Shown piece by piece: positions 1 through 6,783 of a DNA stretch of 34,413 nucleotides; the first letter of the stretch is position 1, and every line of letters begins with the position of its first letter. The translations under genes were made by a program, and so were the position numbers. The DNA comes from Candidatus Rokuibacteriota bacterium (GTDB lineage Bacteria > Methylomirabilota > Methylomirabilia > Rokubacteriales > CSP1-6), in NCBI GenBank assembly GCA_003221615.1, contig QHSQ01000120.1, forward strand, positions 1 through 34,413. The letters are read 5' to 3'. The notes under the pieces are model-generated. The model had not been told where the DNA came from and did no database searches. It worked only from the letters and a program-made list of their open reading frames with translations.

Positions 1-1
1 G

Positions 2-433
2 CACGGGCCCCCCGTCGTGGACCAGCTGCTCGCGGACGGCACCGGCCATCTGATAGCCTCGATGGGCGACGCGACCGGGCCGGTGCCGTTCAGCTCGTTC
101 ATGGCGACCCGCGAGACGCTCGCACGCGACCGCGAGCGGCTCGTGCGCTTCGTCCGCGGCCTCGCCCGCGCGCAGCGCTGGATAGCGGCGAGCAGCGCCA
201 GCGAGATCGCCGCGGTGATCGCGCCCGCGTTCCCCGCCATCGATGCGCGAATCCGCGGCGCGGCCGTCGAGCGCTATCTCCGGCAGTCGACCTGGGCCCG
301 CGATCCGGTGCTGACGCGGACCGGGTTCGAGACACTCCAGACCATCCTGCTGGACGCCGGCTTCATCAAGCGGCCGCACCGCTTCGAAGATCTGATCGAC
401 GTCGACATCGCGCGTCAGGCCGCGGGCTACTGA
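2..433 (+). CDS. ABC transporter substrate-binding protein, NMT1/SsuA-like (C-terminal part)
   Basis: The reading frame is open from the left edge of the window, so the gene starts outside it. About 144 C-terminal residues are visible. They resemble the end of NitT/TauT-family (NMT1/THI5, SsuA-like) periplasmic solute-binding proteins: a segment predicting a substrate-lobe strand and loop (GHLIASMGDATGPVPFSS), then 'RETLARDRERLVRFVRGLARAQ' style helices and a C-terminal 'GFIKRP.RFEDLIDVDIARQA' tail. Such proteins bind small organic anions or sulfonates and deliver them to an inner-membrane permease. The ligand cannot be read from this fragment. The last 7 bases overlap the 3' end of the convergent SDR gene. 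A GTG at 17 could serve as a start, but upstream codons remain open and the family is about 330 aa, so a partial gene is far more likely. Confidence 0.75.
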   Translation, partial: HGPPVVDQLLADGTGHLIASMGDATGPVPFSSFMATRETLARDRERLVRFVRGLARAQRWIAASSASEIAAVIAPAFPAIDARIRGAAVERYLRQSTWARDPVLTRTGFETLQTILLDAGFIKRPHRFEDLIDVDIARQAAGY

Positions 434-1191
434 CCTCCGTTCACGTCGAGCGTCACCCCGGTGACGAAGTCGGCGTCGCTCGACGCGAGAAAGCAGATGA
501 CGCGCGCCTGATCCTCCGGCAGCGCGACCCGGCGCAGGGGCACGCGCGCTTCCTCACGCGCGCGCTCCTCCTGGGACATCCGATCCCAGCGCGGACGCAG
601 TCGCGGACTCAAGGTGAGGCTGGGCGCGATGGCGTTCACGGTCACGCCGAACGGGCCGAGCTCGAACGCGAGCTTGCGCGTGAACGCGATGATCCCGCCC
701 TTGGCCGTCGCATAGGCGCTGCTGCTCGAGGGGCTCAATCCCCGGCCGGCGATCGACGAGATGTTGACGATCTTGCCCCCGTGCTGGCGTTTCATCACCG
801 GGGCGACCGCGTTGCAGAACAGGAACGTGCCGGTGAGGTTGAAATGGAGCATCCGCTGCCAGTCGTCGAGCGTGAGCTCGTCCACCTCGGCGGCCGGCTT
901 CGCGATGATCGTGCTGCCGCCGACCGCGTTGACCAGGATGTCGATGCGGCCGTGCTCGTCGACGACCCGCTTGACGACGCCCGCCACCTGGGAGGCGTCG
1001 AGCGCGTCGGCCACGAGACCGTGTGCGGTGCCGCCGGCGGCGCGGATGACGCCGACGACCTGGTCGAGGCTCTCCTTGTCGACCTCGACGCCGACGACGG
1101 TCCCGTCCTCTCGGCCGATGATCTCGGCGGTCGCCCGCCCGATGCCGCGGCCCGCGGCGGTGATCAGCGCGATTCGTCCCTTGAATCTCAT
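427..1191 (-). CDS. SDR family NAD(P)-dependent oxidoreductase
   Basis: This is a classical short-chain dehydrogenase/reductase of 254 aa, the usual length. The Rossmann glycine motif is TAAGRGIG (residues 11-18). The NNAG-equivalent is NAVGG (88-92), a structural Asn is N118, and the catalytic triad is S146, Y160 and K164. The C-terminus ends in the common VTGVTLDVNGGQ pattern of 3-oxoacyl-ACP-reductase-like (FabG-type) members. Substrate and cofactor preference cannot be set from sequence. It is divergent from the amidohydrolase at 1299 and convergent with the solute-binding gene (7-bp overlap). The ATG at 1191 is preceded on the minus strand by GGGAGG at about 8 bases, which supports this start. 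Confidence 0.9.
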   Translation of the reverse strand: MRFKGRIALITAAGRGIGRATAEIIGREDGTVVGVEVDKESLDQVVGVIRAAGGTAHGLVADALDASQVAGVVKRVVDEHGRIDILVNAVGGSTIIAKPAAEVDELTLDDWQRMLHFNLTGTFLFCNAVAPVMKRQHGGKIVNISSIAGRGLSPSSSSAYATAKGGIIAFTRKLAFELGPFGVTVNAIAPSLTLSPRLRPRWDRMSQEERAREEARVPLRRVALPEDQARVICFLASSDADFVTGVTLDVNGGQ

Positions 1192-1262
1192 GATCGATCC
1201 TCCCTCTGCGGTCTCATCCGGAGACTCGCCTCCTGACGCTCGCCGACCCTAGGCCCCGCGAC

Positions 1263-1291
1263 TTGCCTTGTCAATTCGCTGCTGCTACGCT
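1263..1291 (+). promoter_or_regulatory. Putative sigma-70 type promoter of the amidohydrolase gene, close to a leaderless start
   Basis: The sequence shows TTGCCT (1263-1268), a 17-base spacer and TACGCT (1286-1291). The ATG at 1299 lies 7 bases after the -10 hexamer, about where transcription would begin, and no Shine-Dalgarno sequence is visible. This TANNNT-N7-ATG layout is typical of leaderless transcripts. The call rests on motif spacing only. Confidence 0.45.
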
Positions 1292-1298
1292 CCCGCCC

Positions 1299-2498
1299 AT
1301 GAAATACGAAATGATCTCCGCCGACTGCCATCTCGATCTGTGCTGGCTTCCCCCCGATCTCTTCACGTCGCGGGCGTCCGCGGCCCTCAAGGACCGAATG
1401 CCCTACACGAAGGAGGGGCCGCGAGGCCCCGTATGGGTCACGAACCGGGGCGCCAGCCTCGGTCTGGCGTGCGGCATGGGCTCGGCGGGCCGGGAGTACA
1501 TCCCCGGGCGCATCCATCGTTCCGACCGCATGGCCGAGACCGGGCTCTACGCGGACGGCAAGCGCGGGATCCGCCGGATCACCGACCCCGAGCTACGTTT
1601 ACAAGATCAGGACCGCGATGGCGTCCAGGCCGAGGTGCTCTACGGCGTGCTCGGCACCACCGGGCGCATGAACGATCCGGAGGCCGCGGTCGAGGTCCTT
1701 CGCGTCTACAACGAGTGGCTCGCCGACTTCTGCTCGGCTCACCCGGACCGCTACGTCGGTCTCGCGTCCATCCCGAATCATCCGCTCGAGGCGGCGATCG
1801 CCGAAGTCGAGCGCGTCGTGAAGCGCGGAGCTCTGCGTGGGCTCGACATCGCCAACTCGTCGGACTTGAAGCCGCTGTGGGATCCGTACTGGAATCCGCT
1901 CTGGGACGTGATCGACGGTTGCGGGCTGCCGCTGCATTTCCACACGGTCGGCGGCTACACCCCCGAGCACATCCGCAAGGTCATCATGATCGGCTCGGAT
2001 CCGACGCGCGCGAACGCCCCCGACGCGCCGAAGGTGGATCTCCCGGTGGCGCGGTCCGCGTTCGCCTCGAACATCACGCAGTTCCAGATGAACATGTCCA
2101 ACATCCTCACATCGATGATCTTCTCGGGCGTGTTCGAGCGCTATCCGCGCATGAAGCTCGTGCTCGGCGAGTCCGGGATCGGCTGGATTCCGTACGTCCT
2201 CTGGCGCATGGACGCCGAGTGGGAGGATCAGTTCAAGGACCTCTCCCTCACACTGGCCCCGAGCGAGTACTGGAAGCGCCAGTGCTGGGCGACGTATCAG
2301 ACCGACCCGATCGGCGTGAAGCTCCTCGACGAGCTCGGTGCCGACAAGGTCATGTGGGGCTCGGACTTTCCGCATCCCGACGGCGTCTGGCCGGACTCGC
2401 GCGAGTACATCGCCCGCGAGCTCGGTCACCTTCCGGCCGACGTGCGCCGCAAGGTCGTGTGCGAGAACGCCGGCAAGCTCTACGGCTTGATCAGGTAG
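1299..2498 (+). CDS. Amidohydrolase family protein (amidohydrolase 2, PF04909-like)
   Basis: This is a metal-dependent TIM-barrel hydrolase or decarboxylase of 399 aa. Metal and active-site signatures of the ACMSD/amidohydrolase-2 group are present: SADCHLD (residues 7-13, D9 and H11), PLHFHTVGG (211-219, H213 and H215), ESGIGWIPY (E291) and the C-terminal WGSDFPHPDG (D356). In this family such sites bind one Zn or Mn and act on aromatic or heterocyclic carboxylates; the real substrate is unknown. The start chosen is the ATG at 1299, giving MKYEMISADCH. An in-frame TTG at 1263 would lie inside the predicted promoter. The gene has no obvious partner beyond the divergent SDR and is separated from the next gene by a strong bidirectional hairpin. 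Confidence 0.88.
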   Translation: MKYEMISADCHLDLCWLPPDLFTSRASAALKDRMPYTKEGPRGPVWVTNRGASLGLACGMGSAGREYIPGRIHRSDRMAETGLYADGKRGIRRITDPELRLQDQDRDGVQAEVLYGVLGTTGRMNDPEAAVEVLRVYNEWLADFCSAHPDRYVGLASIPNHPLEAAIAEVERVVKRGALRGLDIANSSDLKPLWDPYWNPLWDVIDGCGLPLHFHTVGGYTPEHIRKVIMIGSDPTRANAPDAPKVDLPVARSAFASNITQFQMNMSNILTSMIFSGVFERYPRMKLVLGESGIGWIPYVLWRMDAEWEDQFKDLSLTLAPSEYWKRQCWATYQTDPIGVKLLDELGADKVMWGSDFPHPDGVWPDSREYIARELGHLPADVRRKVVCENAGKLYGLIR

Positions 2499-2522
2499 CT
2501 CCGGGCTTCGACGCGCAAACTT

Positions 2523-2548
2523 GTGGCCGGGAGATCGCTCCCGGCCAC
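2523..2548. terminator. Bidirectional terminator-like hairpin between convergent genes
   Basis: An 11-bp perfect inverted repeat (GTGGCCGGGAG / CTCCCGGCCAC) encloses the loop ATCG. It sits in the 57-base gap between the plus-strand amidohydrolase and the minus-strand response regulator, where a shared terminator is expected. No long T-run follows on either side. Confidence 0.7.
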
Positions 2549-2555
2549 TGGTGTC

Positions 2556-3005
2556 TCAGGCGCTGATCAGGCGTGGCGGTCGCGGACGGCCCGTGTTGAG
2601 GGCCAGCGCGACCAGATGCTCGAGCTGGCCGAAGTCGAAGGGCTTGGGGATGAACGCGAAGACTCCCTGGTGCAAGGCCTCCGCGGCGGCCTTCGTGTCG
2701 CGGCTCGCGGTGATCACCATGATCGGCACGTTCGAGTCGAGACCGCGAAGCTGCTTGAGCGCCTGCAGCCCGTCCATCACCGGCATGTGCAGATCGATCA
2801 GGACCAGATCGGGACGACCGCGCAGCATCATCATGACGCCTTCGGCGCCGTTGGCGGCGGTCTCGACCTTGTACGTCGTCCCGTGACTGAAGCTGTTGAA
2901 GAACTCGGTGAGCACCTGCCGGATGGTCTCCTCATCGTCGATGATGAGGACGCGCTTCGTGGGTCTTTCGAACGGTTTGTCGGAGCGCTTGACTATGCCA
3001 GACAT
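2556..3005 (-). CDS. Single-domain response regulator (CheY-like receiver)
   Basis: The protein has 149 aa: a stand-alone receiver domain with about 15 leading residues and no output domain. The acidic pocket is D23/D24, the phospho-acceptor is D71 in the motif LVLIDLHMPVMDG, and the conserved T99 (VITA) and K121 (PKPF) are present, so the domain should be phosphorylatable. It probably relays phosphate from one of the sensor kinases, perhaps the hybrid kinase at 13133, although that is 10 kb away. The ATG at 3005 gives MSGIVKRS. A longer in-frame start at 3053 would begin upstream of the sigma-54 element and adds residues unlike receiver domains. It is the first gene after a consensus -24/-12 promoter, which implies control by an enhancer-binding activator not found in this window. 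Confidence 0.87.
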   Translation of the reverse strand: MSGIVKRSDKPFERPTKRVLIIDDEETIRQVLTEFFNSFSHGTTYKVETAANGAEGVMMMLRGRPDLVLIDLHMPVMDGLQALKQLRGLDSNVPIMVITASRDTKAAAEALHQGVFAFIPKPFDFGQLEHLVALALNTGRPRPPRLISA

Positions 3006-3026
3006 GGGCGACGATCTCCCGTAATC

Positions 3027-3042
3027 AGCAATCGAAGTGCCA
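3027..3042 (-). promoter_or_regulatory. Sigma-54 (-24/-12) promoter of the response regulator
   Basis: Read on the minus strand the sequence is TGGCAC-TTCGA-TTGCT, close to the RpoN consensus TGGCAC-N5-TTGCA/T, with the invariant GG and GC exactly 10 bases apart. Predicted transcription start is near 3016, about 11 bases before the ATG at 3005. The GGGAG at 3020-3016 then falls right at the predicted start, so whether it is in the mRNA is uncertain. Upstream lie a palindrome, AGGCGCT-TCC-AGCGCCT (3088-3104), and a CTGTGACAG element (about 3117-3124). Both are candidate activator sites. Confidence 0.75.
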
Positions 3043-3202
3043 CGGGGCCCCAATGGCGGATCTCAATTGTTCTCAGCGTGTTACACGAGGCGCTTCCAGC
3101 GCCTGAACCCGGACACTGTGACAGACTGCACTGCCAATCCGGCCCGCGGTTCTTTCCGGAATAAATTAGCCTTGTCGCGAAGTTACAGAGCTTGTCGCGG
3201 CG

Positions 3203-4399
3203 CTAGATCACCTTTTTCTTCTGGAGCGCCGTCAGCTCATCGACACTGCAGCCGAGCCAGCGGCCGAATACCTCGGCGTTGTGCTCGCCGAGCAGCGGCG
3301 CGCGCGTGACCTCCGTGGGCGAATCCGACATGCGCACGGGGTTGCCCGGCATCGGGTAGCGGCCGCGCGTCGGGTGCTCGAGGTCGACGATCATGCCTCG
3401 CTGCACGAGCGACGGATCGGTCATGACTTCGCCCGAGTCGAGCACCGCGCCGCATGGGATGCCCGCAGCGCCGAGTGTCTCCATCGCCTCGTGCTTGGTC
3501 CGCTTCTCGGTCCACGCCTCGACGAGCGCGTCGAGCTCGTCGTTGCGCGCCACACGTCCCATCCGGTCAGCCAGCGTCGGGTCGTCCCCGAGCTCGGGGC
3601 GTCCGAGAATCTTCGAGAACGTCTTCCACATCTCGAGGGTCGCGCAGTGGATGAAGACGTAGTCGTTCGGCCCGAACGGCCGGCAGCGGTACATATTCGA
3701 GGGCGCGCCTCCGGGCGACCGATTGCCACGTCGCGGCACGGGCTTGCCCAGCGAGTAGTGCTCGCGCAGGTGGATGCGGACCAAGTTGAGCACCGCGTCC
3801 TGCTGCGCGACCTCGATGCGCTGACCGACGCCGGTGCTCTGGCGCTGGACGATCGCGGCGAGGATGCCGATGGCCAGATGGAGCCCCGCACCCGTGTCGC
3901 CGAGTCCGGCTTCGACCTTCGTCGGCGGCCCATCGGCCACACCCGTGACGCTCATCGCGCCGCCCATGGCCTGCGCGATCATCTCGAAGCTCTTGTAGCT
4001 CGCGTACGGACCGGTGCTTCCAAAGCCCTTCACCGAGGCCGAGATGATCCTCGGGTTCATGCGGCGAAGGTCCTCCCAGCCGAAGCCCAGCCGCTCGAAC
4101 GCGCCCGGACCGAAATTCTCGATCAGGACGTCGGCGCGCTCGACCATCCGCTTGAGGATGGCGCGGCCCTCGGGAGCTTTGAGGTCGAGGGTGACAGCCT
4201 TCTTGTTGCCGTTCAGCATCAGGAAGAACCAGGCGTCGAGCTCGGTGTTCTCGGACACCATGCGTCGCCCCGGCTCACCCCCCGGCGGCTCGATCTTGAT
4301 GACGTCGGCGCCCAGCCAGCCGAGCATCTGTGCGCAGCTCGGCCCTGCCTCGTACTGCGTGAGATCCAGCACCACGATCCCGTCGAGCGCCTTGGCCAT
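3203..4399 (-). CDS. frc: Class III CoA-transferase, formyl-CoA:oxalate CoA-transferase-like
   Basis: This 398-aa protein belongs to the CaiB/BaiF (Frc) family, which moves CoA between carboxylates through an enzyme-bound aspartyl thioester. The catalytic Asp is D168 in GLGDTGAG, matching Asp169 of Oxalobacter Frc. The fold signatures DLTQYEAGP (12-20), ADVIKIEPPGGE (31-42) and RAPLLGEH near the C-terminus are present. Several stretches look specifically Frc-like, for example QDAVLNLVRIHLRE, the glycine-rich RGNRSPGGAP loop and AGIPCGAVLDSGE. The start is the ATG at 4399 with GGAG six bases upstream; the longer ORF to 4477 lacks such support. It lies downstream of a TPP enzyme of the oxalyl-CoA decarboxylase group, so oxalate/oxalyl-CoA is the leading guess. 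Other CoA acceptors remain possible. Confidence 0.83.
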   Translation of the reverse strand: MAKALDGIVVLDLTQYEAGPSCAQMLGWLGADVIKIEPPGGEPGRRMVSENTELDAWFFLMLNGNKKAVTLDLKAPEGRAILKRMVERADVLIENFGPGAFERLGFGWEDLRRMNPRIISASVKGFGSTGPYASYKSFEMIAQAMGGAMSVTGVADGPPTKVEAGLGDTGAGLHLAIGILAAIVQRQSTGVGQRIEVAQQDAVLNLVRIHLREHYSLGKPVPRRGNRSPGGAPSNMYRCRPFGPNDYVFIHCATLEMWKTFSKILGRPELGDDPTLADRMGRVARNDELDALVEAWTEKRTKHEAMETLGAAGIPCGAVLDSGEVMTDPSLVQRGMIVDLEHPTRGRYPMPGNPVRMSDSPTEVTRAPLLGEHNAEVFGRWLGCSVDELTALQKKKVI

Positions 4400-4487
4400 G
4401 ACTTTCTCCAGTTCGAGTCCCTGCAAATACCCCCGCCACAATACGCCGCACCAAGCCGGCCGACGTAACGCCGTCACTCCTGCAATA

Positions 4488-4636
4488 CCAGGCCCCGAGG
4501 GGGGCCTGGCGGGCCTTCGAGGCCCCCACCACGGCCCGCGATGCCACGCTCGCGATGCCAGGCACCCGAGGGGCGGCCCGGCTACGCCGGGCCGTCTCCG
4601 AGCGCGGGGGGCTTGGGGGGCCCGTCGAGGCCCCCC
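4488..4636. repeat. Cluster of four GC-rich perfect hairpins in the CoA-transferase/TPP-enzyme spacer
   Basis: The 243-base spacer holds four perfect inverted repeats. They are CCAGGCCCC/GGGGCCTGG (4488-4509, loop GAGG), GGGCCT/AGGCCC (4511-4525, loop TCG), CGGCCCGGC/GCCGGGCCG (4574-4594, loop TAC) and GGGGGGCC/GGCCCCCC (4615-4636, loop CGTCGA). A short direct repeat CGCGATGCCA also occurs (around 4537 and 4551). The cluster follows the stop of the TPP-enzyme gene and precedes the CoA-transferase gene on the minus strand. It could act as a terminator, an attenuator that lowers downstream expression, an mRNA-stabilising 3' structure or a REP-like genomic repeat. No T-tract supports simple intrinsic termination. 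Confidence 0.7.
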
Positions 4637-4642
4637 ATCCTA

Positions 4643-6277
4643 TTAGGTCGAGTAGGCCGAGAAGCGTATGGTCGACGCGCGAGCCCGGTAGTCGGTAACG
4701 ACGTTGACCACCGCCGGCTTGCCGGAGGCCGCCGCGCGCTCCAGCGCCGGCCGGATCTCGTGCGGCTTCTCGCAGTACTCGCCGTGCGCGCCGAAGTCCA
4801 TCGCCATCTTGTCGTAGCGCGAGTAGCCGAGGTTGCGTCCGGGCTTGTCCTGCTTGGGATCCGCGGTCCAGCCGCCGTTGTTGCTGATCACGCACAGGAC
4901 CGGGATCTTGTGACGGACGGCCGTGTCGATCTCCATACCGTTGATGCCGAACGAGCCATCGCCGTGGAGCACGACCACCTGCGTATTGGGCTTCGCGATC
5001 TTGGCGCCGACACCGAACGGCAGCCCGACGCCCATGCACCCGAACGCGCCCGAGTTCAGCCGATGACCGGGCACGTAGGTCGGGATCGACTGTCGCCCGT
5101 AGTTCAGGATCTCCTGGCCGTCGACCACGAGGATCGCGTCGCGCTTGAGGAAGTCGCGGACCTCCTTGCAGAGCCGGAGCGGATGGATCGGCGTGTCCTC
5201 CGAGCTCATCTGCTTGTCCATCTCGGAGGCCTTCTCCGTGTCCAGCACCTTGAGCTTCGAGATCCAGCGCGCATACCGGCTCCGGTCGACTTTGCCGCGC
5301 GCTTCGCGGGTGAGCTGCTCGAGCACGGCGCGCGCGTCGCCGGCGATCGGCACGTCGGCCACCCGATTGTGATTGAGCTCGCTCGGGTTCACGTCGACGT
5401 GGATCACCTTCGCGTCGGCGGCGAACCGGGGCGGGCGCCCGAACTGGATCACGAAGTTGAACCGGGTGCCGACGGCCAGCAGCACGTCGACCTCGCTGAA
5501 CGCCTTCGCGCGGGCGTTGAGGAACGCGAGCTCGTGGTCTTCGGGCACGGTGCCGCGCGAGATCGGTGTCGTGTAGAACGGGATGCCCGTCGCCTCGACG
5601 AAGGCCTGGAACGCGGCCGCCGCGTCCGACCACCACACGCCGCTGCCGCCGAGGATCAGCGGGCGCTCGGCCTTCGCCAGGAGCGCGATCGCTTCGCTGA
5701 CCGCGCCGGGATCGCCGAGCGTGCGCGGCGCCGGCGCCCACGGCTTGGGATACGCGATCGTCGACTCATCGAGGGACTCGCCGAGGACGTCACCGGGAAC
5801 GTCGAGGTAGACGGGGCCGGGCTTGCCGGTCGTCGCCTGCCGATAGGCCATCGCGACCATCTCGGGAATGCGCTTGGTGTCGTAGATCCGCGCCGCCCAC
5901 TTCGTGATCGGCTTGAAGACCGCGAGCTGGTCGATCTCCTGGAAGGCCTCCATCTCGTAGAAGACGCGCGGGCTCGATCCGCCGACCGCGATCATCGGCG
6001 CCGCGTCGACGAACGCGTTGGCCACGCCGGTGACGAGGTTGGTGGCGCCCGGCCCCGAGGCGCCCATGCAGACGCCGGGCTTTCGCGTGATGCGGCTGTA
6101 GGCGTGCGCCATCAGGCTCGCGGCCTGCTCGTGGCGGGTGTCGATCGCCCGCGCGCCGAGCTTGATGATGGCGGCCTCGGTTTCGATCATCGGACCGCCC
6201 ATGATGTAGAAGAGCGTGTCCATGCCCTGCGAGACGAGTGATTTGGCGAGAATGTCGGACCCGGTTAGCGTTGCCAT
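4643..6277 (-). CDS. Thiamine-pyrophosphate enzyme, oxalyl-CoA decarboxylase / 2-hydroxyacyl-CoA lyase-like
   Basis: The protein has 544 aa with the three-domain TPP layout. The N-terminal PYR domain holds the catalytic Glu E50 (TRHEQAAS) and the GPGATN loop (75-80). The central domain (about 190-330) has the PLILGGSGV and VIHVDVNP patterns. The C-terminal PP domain holds the cofactor motif GDGSFG...NN (G439-D440 to N466-N467). The family includes acetolactate synthase, but SGAFGCMGVGLPFG, NGMEIDTAVR and SNNGGW resemble oxalyl-CoA decarboxylase and 2-hydroxyacyl-CoA lyase more. Such enzymes release or add a formyl-CoA unit. The downstream Frc-like transferase supports oxalyl-CoA to formyl-CoA and CO2. 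An acyloin-type or acetolactate activity cannot be excluded. The ATG at 6277 is preceded by AAGGAGG at 8 bases. Confidence 0.82.
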   Translation of the reverse strand: MATLTGSDILAKSLVSQGMDTLFYIMGGPMIETEAAIIKLGARAIDTRHEQAASLMAHAYSRITRKPGVCMGASGPGATNLVTGVANAFVDAAPMIAVGGSSPRVFYEMEAFQEIDQLAVFKPITKWAARIYDTKRIPEMVAMAYRQATTGKPGPVYLDVPGDVLGESLDESTIAYPKPWAPAPRTLGDPGAVSEAIALLAKAERPLILGGSGVWWSDAAAAFQAFVEATGIPFYTTPISRGTVPEDHELAFLNARAKAFSEVDVLLAVGTRFNFVIQFGRPPRFAADAKVIHVDVNPSELNHNRVADVPIAGDARAVLEQLTREARGKVDRSRYARWISKLKVLDTEKASEMDKQMSSEDTPIHPLRLCKEVRDFLKRDAILVVDGQEILNYGRQSIPTYVPGHRLNSGAFGCMGVGLPFGVGAKIAKPNTQVVVLHGDGSFGINGMEIDTAVRHKIPVLCVISNNGGWTADPKQDKPGRNLGYSRYDKMAMDFGAHGEYCEKPHEIRPALERAAASGKPAVVNVVTDYRARASTIRFSAYST

Positions 6278-6314
6278 GTCCCGCGCCTCCTTGAATCACC
6301 CAGCCGGTGCGTCG

Positions 6315-6343
6315 AAGATACCCGAATTTACCCTTCCTGTCTC
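6315..6343 (-). promoter_or_regulatory. Possible sigma-70 promoter of the TPP enzyme/CoA-transferase pair
   Basis: On the minus strand the sequence is GAGACA, a 17-base spacer and TATCTT (-10 at 6320-6315). The -35 matches 4 of 6 consensus bases. It lies 38 bases upstream of the ATG at 6277, leaving room for the strong ribosome-binding site. Motif evidence only. Confidence 0.35.
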
Positions 6344-6393
6344 GCCTGGCAGGTCGCCCGACCGCGTGTCACACTGAGGGCGTGAGGTATCTC

Positions 6394-6780
6394 ATGAAAA
6401 GGGCATTTCTAGGGCTCGGAGCGGCCATTGGCCTGCTCGCCGCCGCGGGCCCGATCAGCGGGCCGGCCCGCGCCGCGGAGCTCTACGCCCCGGAGACCCT
6501 GGATCGCTATTTCAAGCTCGAGTGGTCCCGAGCCGGACGGAACGTCAACGGCTACGTCTACAACGCCGGAAACCGTCGCGCCGCGCACATGATCCTCCTC
6601 GTCGAGGGGCTCGACGGTTCGGGACAGACCGTCAACAAGACGACGACGTGGGTCCGTGACGTGCCGCCCAATAACCGGGCGTTCTTCGAGGTCGCGGTGC
6701 CGACGGCGGTCGCTTATCGCGTCTCCGTCCAGTCCTTCGACTGGGTCGAGGACCGCCTGGACCGCCGCAAGGCCTGGTAG
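6394..6780 (+). CDS. Small secreted FxLYD-like protein
   Basis: This 128-aa protein has a clear Sec signal peptide: MKRAF, a hydrophobic Leu/Ala core, and a likely cleavage after ARA near residue 27. The mature part starts AELYAPETLDRYFKLEW and continues in a beta-rich segment. It includes NVNGYVYNAGNRRAAHM, RDVPPNNRAFFEVAVP and YRVSVQSFDWVE. This alternation of conserved G/N turns and aromatic strands resembles FxLYD-type immunoglobulin-like domains, which modulate extracytoplasmic protein contacts. No enzyme motif is seen. The ATG at 6394 is preceded by GAGG at 6-7 bases, and the longer frame from 6307 lacks a signal at its N-terminus. It ends 3 bases from the convergent SDR gene with no terminator between them. 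Confidence 0.72.
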   Translation: MKRAFLGLGAAIGLLAAAGPISGPARAAELYAPETLDRYFKLEWSRAGRNVNGYVYNAGNRRAAHMILLVEGLDGSGQTVNKTTTWVRDVPPNNRAFFEVAVPTAVAYRVSVQSFDWVEDRLDRRKAW

Positions 6781-6783
6781 CGC

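Noticed and set aside
3088..3104. AGGCGCT-TCC-AGCGCCT palindrome considered as terminator of the CoA-transferase gene
   Set aside because: It lies about 100 bases after that gene's stop, has a 7-bp stem and no T-tract, and fits better as an activator site upstream of the sigma-54 promoter.
4541..6241. A 566-aa plus-strand ORF antisense to the TPP enzyme
   Set aside because: Composition is Arg/Ala/Glu/Val-rich and without motifs, the usual opposite-strand shadow of a GC-rich gene.
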